From Croceicoccus ponticola (GTDB lineage: Bacteria; Pseudomonadota; Alphaproteobacteria; Sphingomonadales; Sphingomonadaceae): a stretch of DNA of 64,000 nucleotides. Shown one piece after another: positions 27,524-35,780 of this stretch. The notes beneath the pieces are model-generated. The model searched no databases. It saw only the letters and a program-made list of their open reading frames with translations, and had not been told where the DNA came from. The position numbers and the translations under genes were made by a program. Where the stretch lies: NCBI RefSeq assembly GCF_004004515.1, contig NZ_RXOL01000001.1, positions 186,001 through 250,000 on the forward strand, given 5' to 3'. How positions within the stretch are numbered: position 1 is the first letter of the stretch; every line of letters begins with the position of its first letter.

Positions 27524-28021
27524 ATGATCGTCGCGCGGATCAGGGCAAGATCGCAGGAAGCAGAGCGTCGCTGGAAAGTGCGCCGCGACGTCAGTATCGC
27601 CACGTCGGCTCGCCAGACCTCAAATCTCAGGGCGGAGGACGGCTATTCCGCCTTGATCCGCAACTTGTCCGAAAACGGCATGCTGATCGAAACCCACGCC
27701 CCGCTGGGCCCGCGGGACGCGTTCGAAATCGCATTACCCGACCATGGCGAGTGCGTCGCCGAAGTCGTCTGGGTCAAGGGCGAACTCAAGGGTTGCCGCT
27801 TTTTCACGCCCATTCCGCAGGCCGTGGTCAGTGCCGCCGTCCTGCGATCCCCGGCAGAAGGGGCGGCGCAGGATATCTACGACGAATTGCGCCATGTCCG
27901 CATGGCCCTCGACCATGAAGAGCAGCGGCACATGCCGTCCGCGCTTTCGATCCCGGGGCTCGTGCTGCTGCTGGTCTTCGAAGTGCTCGTCGTCGCGATG
28001 CTGATCGCAGGTTCCGCCTAA
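27524..28021 (+). CDS. PilZ-domain membrane-anchored protein
   Basis: 165 aa. The PilZ signatures for c-di-GMP binding are present: a basic RRWKVRRDVS stretch (residues 15-24) and N47LSENG52, the D/NxSxxG motif, followed by beta strands (DAFEIALPDHGECVAEVVWV). A C-terminal hydrophobic helix (about 142-164) would anchor it in the inner membrane with the PilZ domain in the cytoplasm. Single-domain PilZ proteins act as adaptors; the target is not evident. Its stop overlaps by 4 bp the end of the convergent PMT gene. Confidence 0.82.
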   Translation: MIVARIRARSQEAERRWKVRRDVSIATSARQTSNLRAEDGYSALIRNLSENGMLIETHAPLGPRDAFEIALPDHGECVAEVVWVKGELKGCRFFTPIPQAVVSAAVLRSPAEGAAQDIYDELRHVRMALDHEEQRHMPSALSIPGLVLLLVFEVLVVAMLIAGSA

Positions 28022-29373
28022 CGCCAGCTTTCGAGCCAGGCATAATCGGCGAAACTGATCTTGCTAGGCAGCGGCATGGTCGTCAGGATCGGGTAGAAAT
28101 AGGCAAACAGCAGCCCATTGGCGATCAGGAACGCAATCGCCCATCCGCGCCCGATCCGGCGAAACGGTCGCCGCCAGACCGCGGCGTCGAGCGCCAACGC
28201 CAGCGCGATCGCGATGAATTGCGCGCAGATCAGGTAATGGTAATAGAACTGCACCGGTTTCGGCGCGACGATCCACATCGCCAGTGAGGCGATCCATGCG
28301 CCCGTCACCGCAAGACAATCCATCCGCCCCTTTGCCAGTCCCAGCCAGCCACAGGCGATCAGCGCCGCCAACCCGCTCCACATCTGCAGCGGATTGCCCA
28401 GGAACAGCATCCCGCGCCAGACGCCCTCGTACTCTTCGTAGAAATACCAGATCGGCCGCCGGTCGATGACCCAATCCCACCAGTTCGACATATAGCCGTG
28501 GGTCTTGATCACGCTTTCCTGCAATTCCAGCATGTAGCGTTGCCATTCGATCGGCCCGGTAAAGCGCGCGGGCGGATCGGCGAGCAGGGCGATGGTCTGG
28601 AAACTGGCGAAATAGACGGCGAGCGGTAGTAGCGCGAGCCAGCCGAACGTTTCGAAGATCGACATCGACCCCAGCGGCCGGCGACCGTTCCCGTAACGCG
28701 CCCGCAAATTGCCCGCAAAGATGCACAGGCCGGCAAAGGCGATCACCGGGGCCGCGTTCCATTTCACCGCGAACGACATCCCGAACAGCACGCCCGCCAG
28801 CATAGTGCGCAATCGCACGTGTCGCCGCGTCGCGACCGCCGCGACCAACGACCAGCAGCCCAGCATCAGCAAAGCCAGCATCGCTGTATCCAACATCGCG
28901 ATCCGCGCCTGAACAAGCAGCAGGAAATTGGTCGCCGCCAGCACGCCCGCCGTCAGCGCGGCAAAGCGCGAGCGGGTGGCCAGCCACGTCATCCGCATCA
29001 TCGCCAGCAGCGTCAGGCAAGCGAACAGCGCCGATCCCGCGCGCCAGCCGAACGGATTGTCGCCGAACACGATCATCGACACGGCGATCAGCTGCTTGCC
29101 CAGCACCGGATGTTCGGGATTCAGCAACCCGGTCCCGTCGATCCACAGCCGGGCGGCGGGCAGGTAGTGCACTTCGTCGAAAATGGGGATCGCAACCGCG
29201 TCGATGCCAAACAACGCCAACGCCGCGAACGCCAGCACGATCAGCGCCATCCATGCCAGCGGGTCCGATTGGCCGGAATCGCGTGCGACCGTGACCGGGC
29301 GGGAAGCCTTTTCGGGCAGGGCGCCCAGGTCGGATTTCGCGGATCGCATCGGCATGAGCGGGTACTGCGTCAC
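28018..29373 (-). CDS. PMT-type dolichyl/polyprenyl-phosphate-mannose-protein mannosyltransferase
   Basis: 451 aa with about ten hydrophobic segments. The family-defining acidic loop is clear: FDEVHYLPAARLW (D66-E67) and NPEHPVLGKQLIA (85-97), as in bacterial PMT/GT39 enzymes that O-mannosylate secreted proteins from a polyprenyl-phosphate sugar. The large loop near 290-330 (YMSNWWDWVIDRRPIWYFYE) also matches this family. It is transcribed away from metZ with only 56 bp between start codons. Together with the nearby polyprenyl-phosphate-sugar synthase it suggests a protein O-glycosylation route for envelope proteins. Substrate proteins cannot be told from sequence. Confidence 0.87.
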   Translation of the reverse strand: MTQYPLMPMRSAKSDLGALPEKASRPVTVARDSGQSDPLAWMALIVLAFAALALFGIDAVAIPIFDEVHYLPAARLWIDGTGLLNPEHPVLGKQLIAVSMIVFGDNPFGWRAGSALFACLTLLAMMRMTWLATRSRFAALTAGVLAATNFLLLVQARIAMLDTAMLALLMLGCWSLVAAVATRRHVRLRTMLAGVLFGMSFAVKWNAAPVIAFAGLCIFAGNLRARYGNGRRPLGSMSIFETFGWLALLPLAVYFASFQTIALLADPPARFTGPIEWQRYMLELQESVIKTHGYMSNWWDWVIDRRPIWYFYEEYEGVWRGMLFLGNPLQMWSGLAALIACGWLGLAKGRMDCLAVTGAWIASLAMWIVAPKPVQFYYHYLICAQFIAIALALALDAAVWRRPFRRIGRGWAIAFLIANGLLFAYFYPILTTMPLPSKISFADYAWLESWR

Positions 29374-29429
29374 GACCTTGCGCGCAATCGCGATTGCACG
29401 GCGCGGCCCTGCGCGCTAACCGCTGCGCC

Positions 29430-30638
29430 ATGAAGCGCACCACCGGACAAGACCGCACCATCACCCGCAACTGGCGTCCCGCGACGCAGGCCATCCGTGC
29501 CGGCACGTGGCGTTCGGAAATGGGTGAGACGAGCGAGGCCATTTTCGCGACATCGGGCTACAGCTACGAAGACGCGGCCACGCCCGCCGCGCGCTTTGCG
29601 GGCGAGCTGGACGGCATGACCTATTCGCGGCTGCAGAACCCCACCGTGCAGATGTTGGAAGAACGCATCGCGGTGATGGAAGGGGCGGAGGCTTGCCGTA
29701 CGCAGGCCAGCGGCATGGCGGCGATGACCGCGGCGCTCCTGTGCCAGCTTTCGGCGGGCGACCACATCGTTTCGGCCCGCGCCGCGTTCGGATCGTGCCG
29801 CTGGCTGGTCGACAGCCTGCTGCCGCGCTTCGGGATCGAAGGGACGGTCATCGATTCGACCGATAACGACGCGTGGGAAGCCGCGATCCGGCCCAATACC
29901 AAGGTGTTCTTCTTCGAAACCCCGGCGAACCCGACGCTCGATATCGTTGATCTCGCCCACGTCTGCGGCGTTGCCCGCGCGCATGGCATCACGACCGTCG
30001 TCGATAACGCATTCTGCACCCCGATCATGCAGCGCCCGATGGATTTCGGCGCGGACGTCGTTGCCTATTCCGCGACGAAGCTGATGGACGGGCAGGGGCG
30101 CGTGCTCGCCGGCGCGGTCTGTGGGACAGAGGAATTCATCAACGACAAGCTGCTCCCGTTTCAGCGTAACACCGGGCCGAACCTGTCGCCGTTCAACGCA
30201 TGGGTCGTGCTGAAGGGGATGGAGACGCTGGCCCTGCGCGCGCGGCAGCAGTGCGACAATGCGCTGAAGGTCGGGCGCTTCCTCGAAGGGCGGGTGCCGA
30301 CGATCCTGCACCCCGGCCTCGAAAGCCATCCGCGCCATGCGCTGGCCATGCAGCAGATGACGATGCCCGGTTGCATTTTTTCGGTCGTGCTGGATGGCGG
30401 TCGGGAACAGGCGCACGGCCTGCTCGACGCGCTGCAACTCATCGACATTTCCAACAACATAGGCGACTCGCGTTCGCTGATGTGTCATCCTGCCAGCACG
30501 ACCCACCATTCGGTCGGCCCGGACGCCCGGGCCGAAATGGGAGTGTCCGAAGGGATGTTACGCCTCAATGTCGGGCTCGAAGATGCAGACGACCTTATCG
30601 AGGATCTGGCACAGGCCCTCGACGCGGTCGGCCTGTGA
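29430..30638 (+). CDS. metZ: O-succinylhomoserine sulfhydrylase
   Basis: 402 aa from ATG 29430 (the frame opens at 29394, but those residues do not match the family). PLP-dependent Cys/Met metabolism enzyme: the PLP lysine is K217 in YSATKLMDGQ, D192 in VVDNAF pairs with the pyridine nitrogen, and YSRLQNPTV near 65-73 supplies the neighbouring-subunit phosphate contacts. The sequence is of the MetZ branch, which converts O-succinylhomoserine and sulfide to homocysteine in many proteobacteria; cystathionine gamma-synthase activity cannot be excluded from sequence. Divergent from the PMT gene. No S-adenosylmethionine riboswitch was recognised in the short upstream region. Confidence 0.92.
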   Translation: MKRTTGQDRTITRNWRPATQAIRAGTWRSEMGETSEAIFATSGYSYEDAATPAARFAGELDGMTYSRLQNPTVQMLEERIAVMEGAEACRTQASGMAAMTAALLCQLSAGDHIVSARAAFGSCRWLVDSLLPRFGIEGTVIDSTDNDAWEAAIRPNTKVFFFETPANPTLDIVDLAHVCGVARAHGITTVVDNAFCTPIMQRPMDFGADVVAYSATKLMDGQGRVLAGAVCGTEEFINDKLLPFQRNTGPNLSPFNAWVVLKGMETLALRARQQCDNALKVGRFLEGRVPTILHPGLESHPRHALAMQQMTMPGCIFSVVLDGGREQAHGLLDALQLIDISNNIGDSRSLMCHPASTTHHSVGPDARAEMGVSEGMLRLNVGLEDADDLIEDLAQALDAVGL

Positions 30639-30674
30639 CGGCCTGTTTCGCGATGACGGGGTCCTGATCCCGGG

Positions 30675-32102
30675 ATGAAGGAAGTTTCGGACAGTCCCGG
30701 CAAGACGCCGGTCAGCGCCACACCATCCGGCGCCCCGCCATCCAGCGCCGCGGGAATGCCGGCTCTTTCTTCCGAAGCCTTGTTGGCGGCAGTCGTTGAA
30801 AATTCGGACGATGCCATCATTGCCAAGACGCTCGATAGCGTGGTGATGAGCTGGAACAAGGGAGCGGAACGCCTGTTCGGGTGGACCGCGGACGAAATGA
30901 TCGGCCAATCGATCCGTCGCCTTATCCCCGATGAACGCCAGGCCGAAGAGGACGCGATCCTGCTTCAGATCCTGGACGGGAAAAGGGTCTCGGCGCTTCA
31001 CACCGTCCGCTTGCGCAAGACGGGCGCGCCGGTTCGCGTTTCGGTGACCGTATCGCCGGTGCGGGACGAGAGCGGCACGATCATCGGGGCCAGCAAGATC
31101 GCCCGCGACGTCGGTGCGCTGGAAACCGCGCGCCAGCAACTTGCCGAAAGCGAAAAGCGCTTCAAGATGTTGGCCGACAACATTTCGCAGCTGGCGTGGA
31201 TCGCGGACAAGGAAGGCTGGAAATTCTGGTACAACCAGCGCTGGTTCGATTACACCGGCACGACGCTCGATGAAATGAAGGGCTGGGGCTGGGAAAAGGT
31301 GCACCATCCCGATCACGTCGACCGGGTTGTGAAGCGCTTGAAGCACAGCTGGGACACCGGCGAAATCTGGGAAGATACCTTTCCCCTGCGTGGCCGTGAC
31401 GGCCAGTTTCGCTGGTTCCTGTCGCGCGCGTCCCCGATCCGCGACGAAGCCGGCGAAATCGCCTGCTGGTTCGGCACCAACACCGATATCAACGATCAGC
31501 GTGCGCAGGCAGAATCGATCGAGACCCTGTTGAACGAGGTCAATCACCGGTCGAAAAACATGCTGACGCTGATCCAGTCGCTGGCGCGCAGGTCTGCACC
31601 GGGCAACGACGAATTCCTGAAACGGTTCGTCCGGCGGCTGGACGCGCTGGCCGCCAATCAGGATCTGTTGGTGCGCCGCGCGTGGACCAGCATATCCTTG
31701 CGTGAACTGATCGCGGCACAACTGTCCTTCGCGCTCGACATTGCCGAAAGCAAGCTTGCCTACGACGGTCCGGAAATCGAGATCAGCGCCCGCGCGGCCG
31801 AAACGCTGGGCATGGCGCTGCACGAACTGGCGACCAACGCGCTGAAATATGGCGCCCTGTCGAACGTCAAGGGACACGTCAGGGTAAGCTGGGACAATAG
31901 CGACGGGATGTTCACGATCAGGTGGCAGGAATTTGGCGGCCCGCCCGTCAGCGAACCGGCGCGCGTCGGCTTCGGAACCTCGGTCATCTGCGATATCCCG
32001 CGCGCCGCGCTCGATGCCGAAAGCGAGCTGGAATTTGCCAGCATGGGCGCAAGTTGGCACCTGACTTGCGCCTCGCAAAGCGTGGTATCGGGCATCGTCT
32101 AG
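30675..32102 (+). CDS. PAS-PAS-HWE sensor histidine kinase
   Basis: 475 aa, soluble. PAS domain 1 spans about 33-150 and PAS domain 2 about 160-280 (each with a C-terminal DIxD/RDV-type end). The kinase core is of the HWE class common in alphaproteobacteria: H291 in LLNEVNHRSKNML is the phospho-acceptor, the N box is ALHELATNALKYG (381-393), and WQEFGGPP (417-424) carries the W-x-E signature. No receiver domain is fused and no response regulator or EcfG-type sigma gene is next to it, so the partner is unlinked. No transmembrane segment, so it senses a cytoplasmic cue, possibly redox or light through a flavin or haem; no conserved photo-active cysteine motif (GxNCRFLQ) is seen. Confidence 0.9.
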   Translation: MKEVSDSPGKTPVSATPSGAPPSSAAGMPALSSEALLAAVVENSDDAIIAKTLDSVVMSWNKGAERLFGWTADEMIGQSIRRLIPDERQAEEDAILLQILDGKRVSALHTVRLRKTGAPVRVSVTVSPVRDESGTIIGASKIARDVGALETARQQLAESEKRFKMLADNISQLAWIADKEGWKFWYNQRWFDYTGTTLDEMKGWGWEKVHHPDHVDRVVKRLKHSWDTGEIWEDTFPLRGRDGQFRWFLSRASPIRDEAGEIACWFGTNTDINDQRAQAESIETLLNEVNHRSKNMLTLIQSLARRSAPGNDEFLKRFVRRLDALAANQDLLVRRAWTSISLRELIAAQLSFALDIAESKLAYDGPEIEISARAAETLGMALHELATNALKYGALSNVKGHVRVSWDNSDGMFTIRWQEFGGPPVSEPARVGFGTSVICDIPRAALDAESELEFASMGASWHLTCASQSVVSGIV

Positions 32103-32212
32103 GGTTTGCGGTCGGGAAAATCGGCCGAGGTGAGAATCCGGGCGATAATCCACCGCGACGGGGCACGTCGGGTTTGAAAGGCGCGGCAATCGCGGTTAGG
32201 TTCTACGACGTG

Positions 32213-32617
32213 ATGATGATTGACCAGTTCTTCGACCATGTCGCCATGACCGCCGGGATTACCGTGCGCGTGGCTGCGAGCTTCCTGCCCGAACAGTCGC
32301 ATATTCCGGCGGGCCGCTGGTTCTGGGCCTATCACATCAGGATCGAAAACCGGTCGGACCAGACGGTTCAGCTGGTCACGCGGCACTGGCGGATCACCGA
32401 CGCCAACGGGCTCGTCAGCCTTGTCGACGGCGAAGGCGTGGTTGGTGAACAACCGCGCCTCGATCCGGGGCAAAGCCACGATTACGTATCGGGCTGCCCG
32501 CTTGAAACCTCGTACGGATCGATGGAAGGCTATTACGGGTTCGTCCGCGACGACGGCACCAAATTCGAAGCCGCGATCCCCTTCTTCCCGCTGGCAGCGC
32601 CCGCAACCGCGCGCTGA
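32213..32617 (+). CDS. apaG: ApaG-like protein
   Basis: 134 aa from ATG 32213 (a GTG at 32210 and an ATG at 32216 are equally in frame; GGTTAGG ends 12 bases before). The ApaG immunoglobulin-like fold is clear: ITVRVAASFLPEQSHI, then WAYHIRIENRSDQTVQLVTRHW, then GVVGEQPRLDPGQSHDYVSG and SMEGYYGFVRDDGTKFEAAI. ApaG is linked to Co2+/Mg2+ efflux and Ap4A-related phenotypes in enterobacteria; its biochemical role is not settled. In many alphaproteobacteria apaG lies near metZ, which is the case here with the kinase gene between them. Confidence 0.92.
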   Translation: MMIDQFFDHVAMTAGITVRVAASFLPEQSHIPAGRWFWAYHIRIENRSDQTVQLVTRHWRITDANGLVSLVDGEGVVGEQPRLDPGQSHDYVSGCPLETSYGSMEGYYGFVRDDGTKFEAAIPFFPLAAPATAR

Positions 32618-32677
32618 CGCGCCGGACTGCGGTCTAGCATTGCCCAATCGCATGACGCGGCCTAAACCCCGCCCGCG

Positions 32678-33469
32678 ATGAAACGTACGCATCTTCCCCT
32701 CAACGGCCTGCGCGTGCTCGATGCGGCGGCGCGGCATCTTTCGTTCACCCGCGCGGCGGACGAACTTGCCGTCACGCCCGCCGCGGTCGGGCAGCAGATC
32801 CGCGCGCTCGAAGACTTGCTGGGCGTGGTTCTGTTCCGTCGCACGCCAAAAGGGCTGGAACTGACGGACGAGGCGGGGGCGGGGCTCGATTCGCTGCGCG
32901 AAGGTTTCCTCAGGTTCGAGGAATCGGTGCAGGCGATGCAGGCGGGTCAGCTGTCGCACATCTTCACATTTGCCGCGCCACGCGACTTTTTCGGCGCATG
33001 GTTCGCGCGGCGGCTCGCCGATTTCCGCGTCGCCAACCCCGACACGCGCTTCCACATGGCGGGCGGCGCGACCGCCGATTTTACCGAGGCGAACCTCGAC
33101 TTCGCGGTGCGGCTGGCCGACGGTCCGGGCGATCTTGAAGGCGTGCCGTTGCGCCCCGCGCGACAGGTCGTCGTGGCCGCGCCCGGTGCGCAGGACGCGT
33201 GGATCGCATGGCCCGGCGGCCCCGCGCCCGATGGCATGGAAGCGACGATGCACGTCGGCGCGACCGGTCAGGCGCTTGCGGCGGTGCAGGGCGGGTTGGG
33301 CCGCACGACGCTGCCGCTCCAACTGGTCGAGGACGCGCTGGAAAGCGGGGAGCTTCAGGCGCTCGGCCCGGTGGAAGACAGCCGTTTCGGTTACTGGCTC
33401 GTCGCGCCGCGCCCGCAATGGCGACAGAAAAAGGTGAAGGCGCTGATCGCGTTCCTTCAGGACCAGTGA
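32678..33469 (+). CDS. LysR-type transcriptional regulator, GcvA-like
   Basis: 263 aa. The winged HTH is residues 5-65 (LNGLRVLDAAARHLSFTRAA followed by LAVTPAAVGQQIRALEDLLG), matching the GcvA subgroup of LysR regulators. The effector domain (about 90-263) is shorter than the family's usual 200 residues, so the second subdomain is somewhat reduced. No divergent target gene is adjacent: upstream is apaG and downstream, overlapping by 4 bp, is the GNAT gene, so its target is not evident from position. The stop TGA at 33467-33469 is shared with the GTG start of the next gene. Confidence 0.88.
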   Translation: MKRTHLPLNGLRVLDAAARHLSFTRAADELAVTPAAVGQQIRALEDLLGVVLFRRTPKGLELTDEAGAGLDSLREGFLRFEESVQAMQAGQLSHIFTFAAPRDFFGAWFARRLADFRVANPDTRFHMAGGATADFTEANLDFAVRLADGPGDLEGVPLRPARQVVVAAPGAQDAWIAWPGGPAPDGMEATMHVGATGQALAAVQGGLGRTTLPLQLVEDALESGELQALGPVEDSRFGYWLVAPRPQWRQKKVKALIAFLQDQ

Positions 33470-34014
33470 GCGGGCTGCGCCCCACGAACGGCGTAATCGC
33501 GACAACCGACAGGCTGGTCCTGCGCACGCTGCGCGTCGACGATATCCCGGCGCTGTTCAAGGGCTTCGGCGATCCCGGCGTGATGACATGGTGGAGCCGC
33601 GAGGCTTTCGCCGATGAAGCGGAACTGGCCGCCTATCTCGTGCCTGTCGATGCGACCGAAAGCCTGGTCTGCGTCGCGGCCGATCCTGCAACCGACGAAG
33701 CGATGCTCTATTGCACCGCCATGCCGCGCGCCCGCGGGCAGGTCGAACTCGGCTATCTCTGCCTGTCGCAATGGCAGGGCCGGGGCTTGGTGGCAGAGGC
33801 GCTGACGGCGCTGATCGACCATGTTTTCGCAAGCGGCGACATTCGCCGCATCTATGCCGATACCGATCCCGACAACGATGCGTCGAACTGCCTGCTCGAA
33901 CGGCTCGGCTTCACGCTCGAAGGGTGCTTGCGCGAAAACTGGTTCACGCACATCGGCGCGCGGGATTCGAAGATCTGGGGCCTGCTCGCCCGAGAATGGC
34001 GAGCCAACGATTAA
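33466..34014 (+). CDS. GNAT family N-acetyltransferase
   Basis: 182 aa from GTG 33466, overlapping the LysR stop by 4 bp, which argues for translational coupling. RimJ/RimL-like pattern: TDRLVLRTLRVDDIPALFKG at the start, the acetyl-CoA pyrophosphate loop SQWQGRGLVAEALTALIDHV (Q/RxxGxG/A), and NDASNCLLERLGFTLEG toward the end. The substrate could be a ribosomal protein terminus, an amino group on an antibiotic, or a small molecule. It runs convergent into the thiopurine methyltransferase gene with a 4-bp overlap. Confidence 0.85.
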   Translation: MSGLRPTNGVIATTDRLVLRTLRVDDIPALFKGFGDPGVMTWWSREAFADEAELAAYLVPVDATESLVCVAADPATDEAMLYCTAMPRARGQVELGYLCLSQWQGRGLVAEALTALIDHVFASGDIRRIYADTDPDNDASNCLLERLGFTLEGCLRENWFTHIGARDSKIWGLLAREWRAND

Positions 34015-34655
34015 GCGCCGGGACGTAGCAGCCACGCGGCCTCGGTCGCCGGGACCTTGCCTTTCAAGCCACCTTCGACATCGCGCTGCTCCAGCAATTC
34101 CGCCGCATAGTCCTGCCCGAACAACCGCCGCACTTCGCCTTCGCCGGTCGCAAACGGCGGGCCGTCGGCCAGCGTCTGGTCGTAATCGAACGTGATCAGC
34201 AACCGTGGCGCATCGGGCGCAAGCTCGCGCAGCTTTGCCGCATAGCGATCGCGCATCCCGCCGGGCAATGCGACGAGCGAGGCGCGGTCGTAAACCGCAT
34301 CTACCCGCCCCAGCGTTTCGCCATCCAGCGCAAAGAAGTCCCCGGCAAAGACCGTCAGCCCATCGGCTTCGTAGCGGGTGAGGCCGTCCATCCGTTCGAT
34401 CTTCGGCACCTTGCCGATTTCCGCGAACAGTTGTCCCACCGCGATCACTGACAGTTCGACGCCCACGACGCGGAAACCCTGTTCGACCAGCCACGGCAGA
34501 TCCCGCGCCTTGCCGCACAGGGGCACGAATATCCGCGCGCCCGGGGTCAGGCCCAGCCGGTGGAGGTGGCGGACGAGCAGGTCGTTGGCGCGCCCTTCGT
34601 GAAAGCCGATCTCGTTCGCCTGCCAGCGCGATTGCCAGAATTCGGGGTCCATCAC
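34011..34655 (-). CDS. tpm: Thiopurine S-methyltransferase
   Basis: 214 aa, normal for bacterial TPMT. Starts MDPEFWQSRWQANEIGFHEG, the family N-terminus; the SAM-binding motif is VPLCGKARDLPWLVEQGFRVVGVELS and the later D-x-Y-D-R motif (VDAVYDRASLVALP) is present. In bacteria the enzyme methylates selenite, tellurite and thiol-containing compounds, giving volatile or less toxic products; purine drugs are the human substrates. Two adjacent ATGs start it (MMDP); the first is used here. Convergent with the GNAT gene. Confidence 0.92.
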   Translation of the reverse strand: MMDPEFWQSRWQANEIGFHEGRANDLLVRHLHRLGLTPGARIFVPLCGKARDLPWLVEQGFRVVGVELSVIAVGQLFAEIGKVPKIERMDGLTRYEADGLTVFAGDFFALDGETLGRVDAVYDRASLVALPGGMRDRYAAKLRELAPDAPRLLITFDYDQTLADGPPFATGEGEVRRLFGQDYAAELLEQRDVEGGLKGKVPATEAAWLLRPGA

Positions 34656-34724
34656 GGCCGCCGCGCCGACAGGGAACGGCTTGGGGCGACGGAGAGGGCA
34701 GGGCGCACGGTCATGACCCCCACG

Positions 34725-35705
34725 CTAACCCGCGCGCTCGTCTCGCGCAATCCGGTCGCCATCCGCCTTGCTCTTGCCGCCAACCGTCTTGCCGAACCCC
34801 ATCCGCTCTCGCATCTGGTCCAGCTTGCGGTTGATGGAATCGATGATCTCCTGCTCGTCCAGCTCTTGCGCCGCGCTCCTCTCCCGTTCCGAGCCATAGC
34901 GGTGCGCGCGGCGGTGGCGCAGCATGAACATCGTCAGCGCTTCGTTGTGGCGGCGATAGTGGCCGATGACGCGCCCGCCGCTGACCACGGGGCGCAGCTC
35001 GCCCTCCATCGCGCGGATCAGCGCGCTATCCTCCAGCCTTGCCATCCCGGCATCGACCGCCTTGTCCCACGCCTTGGCAAAGCCCTCTGCCCCGCCCCGG
35101 GCGCGCAGCTTGTAGAGCGCCTCCAGACTTGCGCCGATTTCGCGCGCGGCCTGCGTCACCGATCCGGTGGCCGCCAGCGCGGCGATGAAGGCGCGCTGGC
35201 GGTCGGGCACGATGGCGTTGCGGCGCGGCGCTGTGTGGATATAGGGCGCAAAGCCCAGCAGGGGATCGCCGGGCGCAGGCGGCTCTGCGGCAAAGGCGAG
35301 GTAGGACGTCCGCCGCGAAGGCCGCGCCGACTTGCAAGCGAGTCGCGCCACACCCTGCAAACCTGCCCCCTCCATACCCACCCAATCCCCACAACCGGCA
35401 TCCCCCCAACCGGGACCCCCAAAACCGGCATCCCCGCGCGAAAGCCCCCGTGCGCCCTTGCGCGCCGCCTTCGCCCGCTCGCACCCCCGCGCCGCGTCCC
35501 AGGCCGCGCGAAATTCGCCAGCCCCCTTGGCATAGCGCAGCTTTTCCAGCGCCGCGACCGACACCCCGATGCGCAGCGCCGCCACCGCGACCAGCCCCGT
35601 CTCGGCCAGCGCCGCGATAAAGTCGCGCTGCCGTGCGGGCGTCAGCCGGGCATGCGCGGCGCGCTCGACAGGGGTGAAGGGAAAGGGATCGGGATGGTGG
35701 GACAT
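34725..35705 (-). CDS. Protein with duplicated HTH-like module
   Basis: 326 aa from ATG 35705 (complement); the frame opens further out at 35774 but that part is not protein-like. Two copies of a helix-turn-helix-like module are seen: residues 21-73 (LTPARQRDFIAALAETGLVA, then LRIGVSVAALEKLR) and 165-216 (IVPDRQRAFIAALAATGSVT, then REIGASLEALYKLR), each ending FxxAWDxA. The pattern resembles the DNA-binding part of phage terminase small subunits, but no large-terminase or phage gene is nearby. Between the copies lies a Gly/Asp-rich linker (91-110). A charged coiled-coil-like tail ends the protein. Related hypothetical proteins appear to me to be common in sphingomonads, but I cannot verify this here. 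Confidence 0.6.
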   Translation of the reverse strand: MSHHPDPFPFTPVERAAHARLTPARQRDFIAALAETGLVAVAALRIGVSVAALEKLRYAKGAGEFRAAWDAARGCERAKAARKGARGLSRGDAGFGGPGWGDAGCGDWVGMEGAGLQGVARLACKSARPSRRTSYLAFAAEPPAPGDPLLGFAPYIHTAPRRNAIVPDRQRAFIAALAATGSVTQAAREIGASLEALYKLRARGGAEGFAKAWDKAVDAGMARLEDSALIRAMEGELRPVVSGGRVIGHYRRHNEALTMFMLRHRRAHRYGSERERSAAQELDEQEIIDSINRKLDQMRERMGFGKTVGGKSKADGDRIARDERAG

Positions 35706-35780
35706 GGGCGCGCTCCGGTGCAAAGGGCGGGGCGCGGATAGGTAGTGGGTAACTGGAGTGTAGGAAAATAACATCGCTAT

